A DNA stretch of 64,000 nt. Origin: Bacteroidaceae bacterium (lineage in GTDB: Bacteria; Bacteroidota; Bacteroidia; Bacteroidales; Bacteroidaceae). Position 1 is the first letter of the stretch. Each line of letters starts with the position of its first letter. Positions 7,077 through 20,500 of the stretch are shown piece after piece. Location: contig JAGCPY010000057.1 of NCBI GenBank assembly GCA_017965425.1, forward strand, positions 1-64,000, in the 5' to 3' direction. The position numbers and the translations under genes were made by a program. The notes under the pieces were generated by a model, which was not told where the DNA came from, searched no databases, and saw nothing but the letters and a program-made list of their open reading frames with translations.

Positions 7077-8549
7077 TTATGCCAGGCGCACATTGTTGGC
7101 CTGTTGTTCTTCCGGATAATCAATGTCGAAATTGAGGGATGCCGTCTGCCGCAAGGCGTTCACATCGACACCGTTGCGCTGTCTTTCTATGACGGTCTGC
7201 CGGTCAGAAGGGCTGTCCGTAAGTGCCGGAATGACCTTCTGCCCGCTGTCCTGCTGTGCAGTTCCTCCTTGGTCGAGCTGCATGGCCAATGCGATGACGC
7301 CCATGAACAAGGTCGAGATAAGGTTGTCCAGGCCACCGCCCCGGCTTACGCCCTCCTCACCGTTGTTCATCATCAACAGGCTCAGCCAGTCTTTCGGGTC
7401 GGTGGAGTTGGAGAGATGGGCAAGCAGCTGTCCGTCGTCCTTGATTGGTTCAGCCAGGCGTCGCCCCGAATCATCTATCTGTATGCTCTCCTTTCGTGCT
7501 GCGAGCAAGTCCTCGCCAGTCCCTTTCCTGGTCACCGTACCTTCCAGCTGTCCGGCGACGGCAATCTCTGCCAGGTAGCCAAGAGGGTCAACGGCCTTGA
7601 AAGAGGTCTCTCCGGCTTCCTGCCGTTTCACCGTCAGGTGGAGATGCGGGCCGGTGCTGTTGCCGGTATTTCCCGAAACACCCACTTTCATCCCTGCGGA
7701 AACGGTATCTCCTTCAGACACGCTCTGCTCTGAGAGGTGACAGTAGGACACCCGCCACTTGGAGCCGTCAGGACGGTCATAGACCACGGTGACATACTTC
7801 CCGCTGGTGCTGTCGCTGCCTACGCCGACGACCTTTCCTTCATCCTCCGTTGCGAGGACATCCACATAGCTGGCCCGAAGGTCTATGCCGTTATGGGTAT
7901 GGTTCCTGTAGCTGGTAGGGTCTTTCCCGAAACCGTCGGACATCACAAGCTCACCGGCAAGAGGAAAGGAATAGTTGCCTGGCACGACGGCATAGCCACC
8001 GCCCTCGTTCACTCCGCTGACGCGGAAGTCCGCCCGCCCTCCCTTCATATATCCTATCTCTATGCCTTTCTGCCGGGCATCAGCAATGGCCATCTGGTCA
8101 TAACGCTCCAGATAGTTGCCGTTAATGATGGACTCTATGGTGTCCGCATAGCGGTTGGGATTACCCGGTGGCCTGTAGGCATAGCCAGCGTCGCAGATGG
8201 CCTGTGCCCAATGGGCATGGTCGTCACTCGCGTAGGTGAAACAGCGGGAATAGCGCTGGTTCTCCATCAGGAAGCGGGAATGGTGCTCAAAGCTCTCGGC
8301 CTCACTGCCATACTTGCAGAACTCCACCATGCCCATGTCGTTACGCACGACGTAAGGATTGTCGGAACTGATCCAGCCTTTGGTGGCATGGATGCCGAAC
8401 ATGTTCTTGTCCTCCCTTGACAGGGCGCTCTCCCCCCAGGAAGATTCAATGGCAGCCTGGGCCAGCGTGACGGAGGCAGGGATGCCATACCGCTGCTGCT
8501 GCTCCATCGCCCACGCTGCATATTTCTCAAAGAATGCCTGCTTGTCCAT
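7077..8549 (-). CDS. Glucosaminidase-M23 hydrolase without signal peptide
   Basis: 490 residues. The glucosaminidase domain comes first (about 1-150; RYGIPASVTLAQAAIESSWGE), then an M23 peptidase (about 195-330; HNGIDLRA and HLHLTVKR). The C-terminal 160 residues include a possible membrane helix (NLISTLFMGVIALAMQLD). There is no signal peptide at the N-terminus, so export would need another route, such as delivery with the transfer machinery. The domain order is the reverse of the secreted hydrolase at 3064. It starts 5 bases after the stop of the giant gene. Confidence 0.8.
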   Translation of the reverse strand: MDKQAFFEKYAAWAMEQQQRYGIPASVTLAQAAIESSWGESALSREDKNMFGIHATKGWISSDNPYVVRNDMGMVEFCKYGSEAESFEHHSRFLMENQRYSRCFTYASDDHAHWAQAICDAGYAYRPPGNPNRYADTIESIINGNYLERYDQMAIADARQKGIEIGYMKGGRADFRVSGVNEGGGYAVVPGNYSFPLAGELVMSDGFGKDPTSYRNHTHNGIDLRASYVDVLATEDEGKVVGVGSDSTSGKYVTVVYDRPDGSKWRVSYCHLSEQSVSEGDTVSAGMKVGVSGNTGNSTGPHLHLTVKRQEAGETSFKAVDPLGYLAEIAVAGQLEGTVTRKGTGEDLLAARKESIQIDDSGRRLAEPIKDDGQLLAHLSNSTDPKDWLSLLMMNNGEEGVSRGGGLDNLISTLFMGVIALAMQLDQGGTAQQDSGQKVIPALTDSPSDRQTVIERQRNGVDVNALRQTASLNFDIDYPEEQQANNVRLA

Positions 8550-8554
8550 AGTTC

Positions 8555-11500
8555 CTATCTGCGAAAGGAGCGGGTCTGAGTCTGCTCATCCTCCACGTCT
8601 TCTTCCTGTTCCTCGTCTGTCTCTGCGGTAACCTCCTTGTCATCTTTGACGGTCTCTTCCTGGTTCTGCTCCACGGCCTTTTCCTGTCCTTTGGTCAGTT
8701 CTGCCTCAAACAGCTTGGCGGCAAGGGCCACCTTGTAGCCCGCCTTGTCGTCAACAAGCCAGAAGCGCTGCCACTCCGGGCTGTCGCGGTCTATGCGGGT
8801 GTTCAGACGGCTGTTGTCATCGACGACGGCACTGACATAGACTTTCTTGTCGTCGTATTTGTCCTTGGAGATATGAACGCTCTTGATGCGGTCGAGATCG
8901 ACATTTTCCACCTTCGGTATCAAGAAGTCCTGTTTCAGCTCCGGATGCTGCTGGGCAAGCATATAATACTTCTGTCCCATCTCCTCGCGCACGGCATCGG
9001 ACTTCTCTGTCTGAATGGCAGAGAAGAACTTGCCAAGGTCGGCAGCCTCCGGCTGTATGGTGACAGCCTCACCCCCTGCGGGCTTCACATAGAACACCCA
9101 GTCGTTCTGGTCGTTCTTGATGGCGCTGACCTTCTCTATCTCAATCTTGCCGGTACGTGCAATCTCTTCTGACAGGTCAACCGTCTCGTCCGGGACAAGG
9201 TCGTACTGCTTCAGGTGAGCCACCTCCACCTGCTTGTCGGCAAAGAATTCATTGGACTGGTTTAGGCCGAGGGCGCCACCGGCATTGTAGAACTGCACAT
9301 CGTCGATTCCCTGGCGCTTCAGGGCAATGACGAAGCGGTTCTTGTTCATGCCAGGCACCTCGTTGTTCTTCTCCAGTGAGGCTCCGGCAGGAAGGATGAC
9401 GGCGGCACTCCTGTTCTTCTGGTCGCGCACTATCACGACCTGTTTGTTCTCGACATTCGGGATGGTGGCCAGTTCGCTGGCGATGGTGTACATCCTCGGA
9501 CATACCGATGTGGCTGGCCTTTCGCCACGGACGACCGCATAGTCCACCTCCTTGCCTGCGGAAATCTTGTCAAGAACCTCGACGGCTTTGTTGACATCAC
9601 GCTCTACGGCATCCAGCAGCTTCGGATCTTCCTTCAGCTCACGCTCCCAATAGGGTATCAGCGGGCGGTTGTCCCTGCTGATGGTGGCAGGAAGCCCCTG
9701 ACGGGTCATCATCACTCCTGCCGTCAGCTCCTGGACAAGGCGGTCATACTTGTCACGGTCTTCAGGGAGCATGTTCAGGCGCGCCCCCCGATTCAGACGG
9801 TCGGGCGTGCCGGTATATGCCACGGCAGCACGGTATACATCACCGGCACGCTCCATGGCAAGGGTCATCCCCTGACCTGGCACAGATGACGTATGGCTGG
9901 CAACATTGAGGACATTCTTCTCACGGTCGTACTGCGTGAAAGCCATGCCTGTATTCACCGTTCCGCCAGACTGCCGGATGGCTTCCGCCAGCCTGTCCGA
10001 GGCGGCATAGACTTCGCCCTCCGTTGTATGCAGGCCCAGACGGGCGTCTTCCACCTTGTCGCAGATGGCGACTTGGTTACCGACCTGTACGAGCTTGGGC
10101 AGATGGCTGTCCAGCTCCTCTGCAGGGAAAGAGACGGACATCGTCTGCGATTTCACGGTGTCACCGTCGGGCCTGACGAGTGACAGGCCGAGTATTCCCG
10201 CCGCCTTCTCTGCCTCGGCACCGTATATCTCGTAATTGTCGCCGACACGGAAGAGTTTCATGGTGTCGGGATTCTCTGCTGTCATCTTTTCAAGCAGCTT
10301 CATGCGCTCAGCCTGAACGTCTGTTGCGGATTCTATCATGTCAGGCCGGACAAGCTGCTTATACTCTTCCTTCTTCACCACCAGAAGGGTTGTCTGGTCT
10401 ATATTGAAGATGGGCTTCATGTTCTTCTTACCCTGTGCGTGATACAGTTCACGCTCCTGTGGGGGCAGGGCAAGATAGGCTGTCCTGTCGATGACATCGT
10501 TCTTGTTGTACTTGTTGACAAACTTATCCCAGTCATACCAGTTGTATGGTAGTCCTTTCTCCTTGCCCCGGACGCTGATGCCCTCCCGCTTGGCGGCAGC
10601 AAAAGAGGTGTAGATATTAGACCTGTAGCCGTTGGCATCGGAGTGCAGGGCCATCATCATGCTATTGAAGGGGCTGACCTTGGTGCCCTTGGACAAGAAG
10701 GCCGGAGCCTGCTTGCCGTCTTTGTTCATCCAGACACCGTCACGCTCTGATGCTGCATGGAGCGCACCGGCAAGGAGGGCGGTTTGGAGCGCGAGGCCGT
10801 CGGACACGTCCTGCTTCTCCTCTTTCTTCTCATCTTCCTGCTGTTTCTCCTCCTTTTCCTTCTGTTGTTCAGAGGCTACCTGTTCCTCCTCAAGGTTCTC
10901 GCGCACCTCGGCCTGGGCACGCTCCACCTTCTCCACAAAGCTGTACACATCGACCTTGACCGTCTCACCGGCGCCGCCAAAGGCCGGAGTCTGGTTGAAC
11001 TCGTTCTTTTCTTCCATGTGGATGTCGAAAGACAGGGAGCCGTCGAACTGTTCCTGGAAATGCTCTATCTCGGCAATGTCGCTCTCCTCCAGGCCATCGT
11101 AGGCATCTGTCCCGTTCTGTAAGGCTGCCAATGCCCAGACAGGCACATCGTATGTGCCAAGATGCCTTGTCTCCTGTTTCTGCTGGGTCTGTTCCTGAAT
11201 GGCTTGCCGGGGTTGTTGCTCTTCAACTTTCTCTTCCTTGACAGGAATGGGCTGCTTCAGGGTGTTAGGGGAGAAATACTTGGCCACCAGCTGCTCGGCA
11301 GTGGCCTTGCGGCAGCCCTGCTCATCCTTGCTGAAATAGGCATCCACGTCGTTCTTGTACAAGACCTGTGTCTTACGCTGGCCGTCAATGACAGCAGAGA
11401 CCGCATACTTTCCGGCATTCTCGCCCTTGTTGAGCTTGAAGACCTGGGCCTTCTCCACATTCACGCCTTCTGGCATCGAATACTTCGCGTAGTCGATGTT

Positions 11501-14500
11501 CCAGCCTCTCTTCTTCCGTTCAGTCTGCTGCTCTTGCTGCTGTTCCTGAACCTCTTCTTGTTTCATTTCTTCCATGGTTTTGTCCTCCATTTGTTTAATG
11601 TTATCTTTTAATATTTCTACGAAATACTCTCCGTCGGGACCGGAAGCGAGGCGGTTGACATCAATGGCCTGCTCACCATTGCCGGCCACATAACCATCAC
11701 CGACATGCTTGATATATTTCACGTCGTCAAGCTCCTGCCAGCCGAATCCCCTGTACTGCAAATCAAGGTGGGCACCGCCCATGTCAAGCTCCAGCACATC
11801 ACCATCGTGAGGGATGGCCTTGTCAAGCAGCAGCCTTACGGCATCGACAGGTGGCAGCTGGTCTGGGTCGTTCATCATTTCTATTTCCGCGAGTTTCTCT
11901 GCCGTCGGCATGATATGATGCTTCTGCAGGGCCAGTTCCGGCTCCATCCCTTCCATAAGGTCTTTCTCCACGGCATCATAAAGACGGTGCTCTTTGGCTA
12001 CCATCAATGCCTGGTCAATAGTAAGATTCAGTTCAGGCTGCCATTGGACGGCATTCCTAACCTCGGCAAAGAGATTGCCGATGCCATCGGGACAAAGGTC
12101 GTCGAGTCCCTTGATGTATGAAGGCACGCCGTCATTGTCAATGGCGCCGTCAATGCTGACGTGGCCGCCTCTGCATGTAATCTCCTTGATGTATGCCATC
12201 TGACAGGTGTCCATGTCGTTTATCACCTTCAACGGCGCACCAGTCCTTTGAACAAAGTCAATGCCGCCATTGCCTAACAAATCTGCCAACTGTTTCTCAT
12301 GCTGTGTCATATATCCTGTATCTTGCTCCTTGGCATAATAGATTCCTTCCTGGAAAGCGCTGCGGCTGACGGACATCACATCCTCAAGGCGCACGCCGAA
12401 AGTCTTCAACTGTGAAGACAGCTTGGTCATCGTCCTGGTGTCAGTCATACGCACCCCATCTTCACTGCCGTAGATGATACAGCGGTTACCGCCCATCTGA
12501 TGGACATAGGCTGCAAGCACGCCGACGGAATCGTCCTTGACAATATCCCTGGTCGTATTCCAGGGAAGGAACACATTACCCGTAATATGCTGGGCTTGGT
12601 CTATCACGATCAGGCTCAGCTTGTCGCGCTCACCCAGACGGTGGCTACTGATGAAAGACGCGACAGATGCTGCAGAAGATGCAGTGGATTGCTCCGGATT
12701 CCAGCCTTTGGAGAACACCTGACGGTCAAACTGATAGGTAGGCACGGGAACCATCCGGCTCTCGTCACCAACAGAGAGTGACTGGTCGATACAATAAGCA
12801 TCGGTATATTCGCCGTATTTCCCCGATGTGGTGTCGATGATGATGCTGGGCTGGACGGCCGAGCCGAACACCTCCTGCATACGCTGGTGCATCTTCATGT
12901 CGAGGAAGCTCGCCTTCAGCGAACCGCTCGGATGGTTGTGGACGAACCATACTTTCTCAGGCTTCAGCTCGTTGAAAGCGACGAGGGCCTTCTCAATGGG
13001 GGCTGGCACCTCGTTATAAGTGCCTATGCCCAGGTGAATGACAAGCGGCTTCCCGTCCTTCACCATCGCCAGGAAGCTGTTCTCCACGCTCTGGTCTTCA
13101 AGGCTCTTGAAGATAAAGGCTATGTCTTCGGCTGAGTCAATCACATCGCCCCCGACAAAGCTGAAGAAGCCGTTCTCACGATAACGGCGCTCCACATAGC
13201 ACTGCTCTCCGTCAGAGAGAGTGCGCAGGTGTAATGCTGTCAGGTCGCGTGAAGCGTCCTTGGCAGGATGCCCAACCGTCTGGATGGTGACAGGCTCCCG
13301 GGCATTTCCTTTCGTCATCGGGGGATCACTGAAAAGGTCGAGCTGTACGGCACTGCGAACGGTGGGGTGAGAGAGGCTTTGCAGCGTCTCATGCTCTCCC
13401 ACGGATAGCAGCTCTTTCACTTTCTCCTTGCCGATGAAGGCTATCTGGTAGCCGTCACGGATGAGCCTTGGAGAGAGGGCGTCCAGCGAATGATAGCCGT
13501 CACCTCTCTCGTCCAGGCGGAACACGGCATCATTGCCGATGCCGTCCGTCCGGGCGAAGTGCCCGCTGTTCTCCTTGTCGTAATGGTGTATGACAAGTGC
13601 ATGTGTACCGACAAAGACAAGCTCTTTGGCGTTGGGGTCCTCATACCCGGCAATCGTCTTCTGACGGCTGCCAGCCAAGGACTGGACGGCATCAAAGACA
13701 GCCTTCGAGCCAAGATAGCTCTCATAGCCAGGACTACTGCCGCGACGGATGTCGACGACCAAAGGCTCGGCAGCGACTGGACTCTCCTGAAAGGCGGCCT
13801 CGCCCAGGGGGCGGTAGTTCATCACCCTTCCAAGATATTTGTTCTTCAGGCTGAAACGCTCGCTGAGCGGCACAAGCTCCCCTTTCTTGTCATAGACGAC
13901 AGGCTCCAGGCTCTTCAGTGAAGAGACGTGGCACTCCTGGCTCACGGCACTGGCAAGCGTCACGACGACGCCCTTGCCAAGCGCCTTGACACAGGCCTCG
14001 GCGGTGTTCCCGCTGTTCACCACATTGTCGATGACAACGGGGAGCCGGTCATTGGGCAGGTCGCCGGAGAGGCGGACACCCAGGATACCGGAGCCGAGCG
14101 GCCTGCCCGTGCGCCGCTTCACGTCATACTGACGCTCGCGGGCATCCCCTGTGAGCACATCGACGACAGGCACGCCGGTACGCCCGGAAATGGCGTTGGC
14201 CAACAGGAGCATGTCGGTAGCATGGCCGGAATGGCTGGGCGCCGGGACGAGCACGGCATTGTCGGGTATCAGGGGAGCCATCAGTGAGGCAGCCTCGCTG
14301 ACGGCACTCTCAGCGCCATGCTTCACCTCACGGGCGAGGCGGTCAAGCTTGCCGCGATAGCCGTCAACGGCGATAAAGGGCGTGACGCCATTGCCCACAT
14401 GCTCCCGCAGGGCATCGTTGAACAGGGCCTTCGCTTCTTCAATGTTTCCTGTCTCCACTGCGTTGGCATACTGCCTGTCACGGTCTTTCAGCCACTTCTC

Positions 14501-17500
14501 CGTCTTTGCTACAGGATTGACGTGCCGGGCGAAATCGTTCAGGATCTGGTCATAGACATCCTCCGCACTGCTGTAGCGGATATTCAGGGAGTCCCCTGTG
14601 TGTTTCCAGAAATCCTGGATGGCCTTGCTGATGTTCTGGAAGATGTTCCCCCAGCGGCTGCCGTAGTTGGCATCACGCCTTGACATACGCTCCAGCTCGT
14701 CTTGCAGTCGCTCGGCCCCGCGTTTCCCGCTGTACCGGGCAATGACCTCCTCGGCGATGTCGTCGGCATCGTGCAGCTCGGGGTATGCTGCCCTGACGAA
14801 CTGCCAGGAGGCGGCATCGTCCTTTATCACAGACACGACGCTGTTCCAGTTGTCGGGATTGATGCGGCGCATGGCCTCACACCAGAGGTGGGCATATTCG
14901 TGGAGAGGCAGTTCGGCATCCATCTTTCGGAGGTCGAGATGAAGCTCACCCTTATAGGCAAAGCCGTAGGTCGTTCCGTTCCGGGTCTTGAAATGCCGTA
15001 CCCTGCCTTCCTCGCTATGGTCTTGCTCTGCCGCCTTCAATATGCGGCGGTTCTCTCTGTAGTCGGTATGGACGGCAATGCCCATCTTCGCCAGATGGTC
15101 AACCAAAGCGCCGCCGGCCTCACGGTCGGCAGCCGTGAGACGACGGGAGGGGGCGACGGTGGCTTCCTGCGTCTCGATCAAGCGGTGTCCGAGCGGGTTG
15201 ACGCCTTTCAAAAGGTCCCTGAGTACCTGGTCTGCCACCTGCTCCTTACTGGTGTAATGGATATGCAGGAAATCGGCGACATATCCCCAAAGCCTGTCAA
15301 GGGCTTCGGATATGGTGTCAAAGATGGTCTTTCCGCTCTTTTCCTTCCGTCTCCCGACTTCCTCCGTCAGCCGTTCATGGCCGCGCTTGCCGCTGTAGTG
15401 GGCAAGGACTTCCTCGGCGATGTCGTTCTCGTCATGCAGATGGCTGTAGCGCTCCCTGACCTCCTGCCATAGTCCGGGGCAGTCTTTCATCAGGGATACG
15501 ATGTTTGCCCACTCCTTCGGATTCTGCTGGCGCATCACCTCGGCCCACAGGTGGGTGTATTCATGGATGGGGGCTTCGGATGTGGCTATCGACCTGTCAA
15601 CATATATCTCATTGTTACAGACAAACCCATAGACCTGACCATTGCCGGACTTGAAGAACATGGGCTGTCCCTTACGGACATCCTCCCTCATCCGGGGAGT
15701 GACGGCGACAGAGTGCATCTTGCCCTCGACGTTCAGCTTTCCCAACTCCACATCTTCGGTATGCACGCCCCATTGCCTGCCGTACTTCTCCATGAAGTTC
15801 ACGAGCATCACGTCGTAGAAGCCCTTCATGCCGTCAGCGCCTACACGCAGGTCCCCGCCATCGAAACGCTGCCGCTCCTGTGCCGCAAGAATCTTGTCGG
15901 AAAGTGACTTGCCGACAACTTTGGCGAGAGGCTGTCCGACAAAGTAATTCTCATTCTTCCCGTAGCCGCCGCTCCTTATGATGCCGTCCCTCGTCACGAA
16001 CAGGTCGACGGATGCCTTCTCCTGAGTATGGAGTCTCACGCCTATCCCGCTGACTTCTGACGGCGACATGGCTTCGTAAGGCTCGGCTGTCACATGGTCT
16101 ATATACTCACCAAGGCTGTAACGCTCCGCCTGCTGGTTGCCCGTCGTCCATGCCACGCGGTCATAGCCGTTCTCAGCGGCATAGCGCAGCATCCGCTTCA
16201 TGGCCAGCTCGTGCCAGTTCTTTTCAAAGGGAGCGGCCGGTATGCCACTGCCGCCAACGGACTGCCTGAGCCGTTCTGCCAGGGAAGCATCATAACGCTG
16301 GATGGCATTGGCGACATCATACGGGTCGTTCTCCACACGCTGGCGTGTGACGGAAAACCTCTTGACGACCTCATCGGCTACAGTGTTGAATGACTCCTTA
16401 TCATAGCCTTTCGCCCTGCCGTCCTGATGGCGCAGGCTTTGTATCTCATCAATGACCAGCGTCTTTTCTTCAATGAAACGGTCACGGCGGGCGACATATT
16501 CATTATAGGCGCCGACGGCATCACTGAGGCTTCCGAAAGCTCCGCCGACGCGCTTCAGGGCGGCAATGTTCTTTTCTCCATTCATCATTACCCGGGGACT
16601 CTCCCCGTTGAAATGAATGGAATACTTGCCGTCTTTCTCCAGGATGCAGTCGGAATATGACAGACTGCGCCGGTTCAGGTTATAGAAGTTCCTGTACCCC
16701 GGCACCTCGGTGTAGTATGTCACTTCCCGCCAGTTGTCTGCCGACGGCATCGACCTGATAACATCCTGTATCTCCCGTTCTGTACGCTCATGCTGGCCGA
16801 CAGTCTCGCCAAAGCGAATCCAGGCCACGGCGCGGCCATTGCCGGCATCCCCAAAGTGTATCTCGTCACTTTGCCCATAGGGTTCAATGCCCGGCACCGT
16901 CAGGGCAATCTCGCGTCTGTTCTCCAGCCCCTCAGTCGTATAGGCCAGGCGCGTCTCGTCAATCATGCGCTCGTCATAGCCGAGAATACGGCGGGCAGCG
17001 GCAGACATCACATAGTCGGCGTCCCGATACTCTTCCGTAGGCTGGATGTAATAATCGCCATAGTGGTCGCGTTTGACTTCAAAGGCTTCTTCAAAAGAGC
17101 TGCCATACTTGGCTGCCATCTGTTCAAATGCAAGATCACCCTCTGACTGGCCGCCACCGGGGCCGCCGTCATATTTGGCCCGTTCCTCATGAAGACGCGT
17201 CTCCTCATTGGCATCTTCTTCAGAGTAGTCATATTCCCACTCCTCGCCATACTTGTCCCGCATCCGGGCCACAAACTCGGAATAGCGTGCATCTGCTTCA
17301 TCATAGAGTCGTGGAAACTCGCTGATAATCCCCTTGAACTCCCGCAGATATGCGGCATAAACGGGGTTGTCCATCCAGTCGGCTTCTATGTCTGCCGCAT
17401 AGTGGACTTTCTCAATCTGTATGCGGTTTTCTGCAATGTATTCCAGCACCTGCTGCCTTGTCAGCGTCCTCTCCTCAGAGTTAGACAGCCATTCCGAGAG

Positions 17501-20500
17501 ACCTGTCCACCTGTCCTCGCCAGCCTTGATGCCGCCGTTCCGCTCTATCATGTGAAGCCACTGGTCAGGGGTGGCCCTGTCCTGACGTATGCTTTCGACG
17601 GCACGTTGGGCGTTGCTGAAGAATATGGGAGCATCCGAAATCCCGTCCTTCCCTCCACTCATAAGGCGCAAGCCGGTGGGGTTCCGGGCAAGCACGCTCT
17701 CGCCTTCTGCAACATCCGTGTTCACCTTTATCCCTGCCTCACGCATACGTTCTATCAGGGCATCGCGCAGCATGGCATCGAGGGGCAGCGCAGTCCTAAC
17801 GTCATCCATCGTCTCCACCATCTGCAAACGTACAGAGGCACTCGGCTGCATCACTTCCGTACTGCCGCGCCTGGCAGTCTTCTTTGGGGCTTCCAGCTGG
17901 TCACAGATGGCGACACGCTTTCCTGCCCGTATCAGCTTGGGGAGATAGACGTCAAGGGCATGGTGAGGGAATCCCGCCATAGCCTCTTTCGGTGAGTCGG
18001 CCTTGTCCGTCGGATGGCGATGCATAAGGGTGACGCCGAGAATACGGGCGGATTCCACGGCATCCCCCTCATAGCTCTCATAGAAATATCCCACGCGGAA
18101 GAGGAGCATGGCGTCGGGATGCTTGGCCTTCAAGTCGTGATACTGGCGCATCATGGGACTCTCCTTCGGCTCATGTGCCTGACGTTCAATATCCCTCACA
18201 TGTTGCTCGAACTGTACCGCTTCGTCCCATGTGCTGAAATCAACATAGTGGCCACGCTCTCCATGCAAGCCGACATTCACGCCTTCCTTCTCCAATTCGA
18301 CAACAATCTTTGCCGGGGTTTCTGCCTGATGGTCGTCAACCCAGACACGTGCGAAGGCATGGCTGTCTTCCTCTCTTTCGGCCTTGTAGAACACAAGGTC
18401 GATGTCATCATTCAGAGTGGAGCCGTAAATCTCACGGATTCTGTCCGGCTCCCCGTTACAATAGACCTTCATGTCAGATGGGATGCCGCTCCACTTGTTT
18501 GCGGCCACGTCATAATGCAGCTTGCCGTCCTGTTCCTGGCGGAGGGCTTCTTGCTTCATTCCCGCCGCTGCCTTCTCCTTCAGGTATTCGTAGACGACCA
18601 TGAGGCGGCGCTTGTCGCCGAGGTGCTGATAGCTGTAGCTATGCTTTGACTTCTCATCGACATCCTTGACAAGCTCATCGAAGGAATCCCTGTCTTCCTT
18701 TGACAGGTGATGCAGTTCTTCTTTGGTGAAAATGTTGTCCGACGACCCTTTTGCCGTCAGTTCCGTAAGGGGTGCTTCGAGTTCATCTGAAAAAGCCATG
18801 TCCCATTTCCCGGTGATATGCTCAACGAGATAGCCCGGCTGGCCTGTGTACCAGTCAATGCCCTTCCTCCTCAGCTCGCGTCTGGCATCGTACTCCTCGC
18901 CTGACCGTGCCCTCTGTAGCATATCGTCCAACTCATCACGCGAAAGGCCGGTAAGCCCGACACCTTCCGGCGTACTGGACTTGATATATTCAAGGCCTTT
19001 CGGGGACACGCCGACTTTTATGTCATGTCCTTCCGTGCCCTCACGGCCTGTGCTTCCAATCGTTAATAATACCGGCTGCGCCTCCAGGGCTTCCATGGCG
19101 GCCCAGGCCGTATGCCCGGTGTCGATCACATTGTCAATGATGACAGGCGTCTTACCCTTGGGGATTCTATACTGTTCGTCCTCCGTGAAGAACAGCTCCG
19201 GCATCGGCTCACCGGGATGTTCCTTCTTCCACTCATACAGGCTCTCATGCTCGCCGCTGTTAAGGGCTTCGACATATTTCACGCCTGTCAGTTCCGAGAC
19301 ACGGCGGGCAAGCCGCTGGGCATAGCCTCCATAGCCCTTGTGTCCTGGTATTCCGACAAGGACGGCCTTCTTGAACTCTGGCATTTCCTGAAGTGCCTTG
19401 GCCATGGCGGCTGCCGCCACGTCCATGGCCACGCTGTTGCCGTCCTTGACACCGTGGGCCAGGGCTCTCACCGTCTCTTCCTTATAATCGCCAAGGCTGA
19501 CGACATTCAGATGCTGCCTGTTCTTGCCTCCTATCGGGCGGCCGAAACGGTCATAGCCCAATACCCGCAGACGGTGGACGGAAGGAATACAGGAGTCGTC
19601 CCTGGCATCCTTTGCGGCGGCCTTCAGCCATTTCACATCATCCCTGTGGGTCGCATTGAGCTTCGACAACACTTTCATGGCTTCCTCCGCACCGTACTGA
19701 TGACGGAAACGACCTGTCACCACACCTTCGGAGACGCGGAAAGAGCCATGGTATTTCTCTTCCATCGCATCGCGGTCGACATGATTCAGATAGGGATAGT
19801 CACTAACCTTGAACTCTAGTTCCCAAGGTTCACGGCCTCCCGACCTCTGTGTAATCTTGAAGGGCATGTCCTCCGGCTTCATGCCTTCCGCCGCCTGTAT
19901 CAGCTTGCCGTCCATGTCCTGCTGGATTTTGCGGTCGAGAGCCTGCAGCTGCTCTTTCAGATCCTTCAGCTGTTCGCTCTTCTCCCATTGCTTGTTGGCG
20001 ATGCGCTCCAGTTCCGGTATCTGGCTGACGTATGACTGGCGCTGCTGCTCCTGGTTCTTGATGACATCGGGAATCCGGGCAAGGGCCTCGTAAGGATAGC
20101 TGGCGGCAAGCCGCTTGTCTGAGTAGGGTATCTTGCCGTTGTTGATTGTATAGTGAAGGCCGCTCTCACCGATGACGGCAAACTTGTTTCCTACCCAACG
20201 GCTGACACCCGTGGCAGGGTTGTACTCCGTCTTTGAGGACACCACCAACGGCCAGTCCAAACCGCGTGACACCAGTCGGGCCACCGTGACCTCGCCGTTG
20301 ACTTCCTGACGGGCGACCTTCTGCAAGTAGTCGCCGTATGGGTTTTCCTGTGTCAGGTCGAAACGGATTCTGGACAGTTGCGGGTCGTTGGTGTTATGGA
20401 AGCTGATGACGGCATGATTCCTTCGCAGCTCTGCAAAGGCATCGGCACTGCCATCGATGACTCCTGCCAAAGCATGCTCAATGGCCGCCTTGTCGGTATT

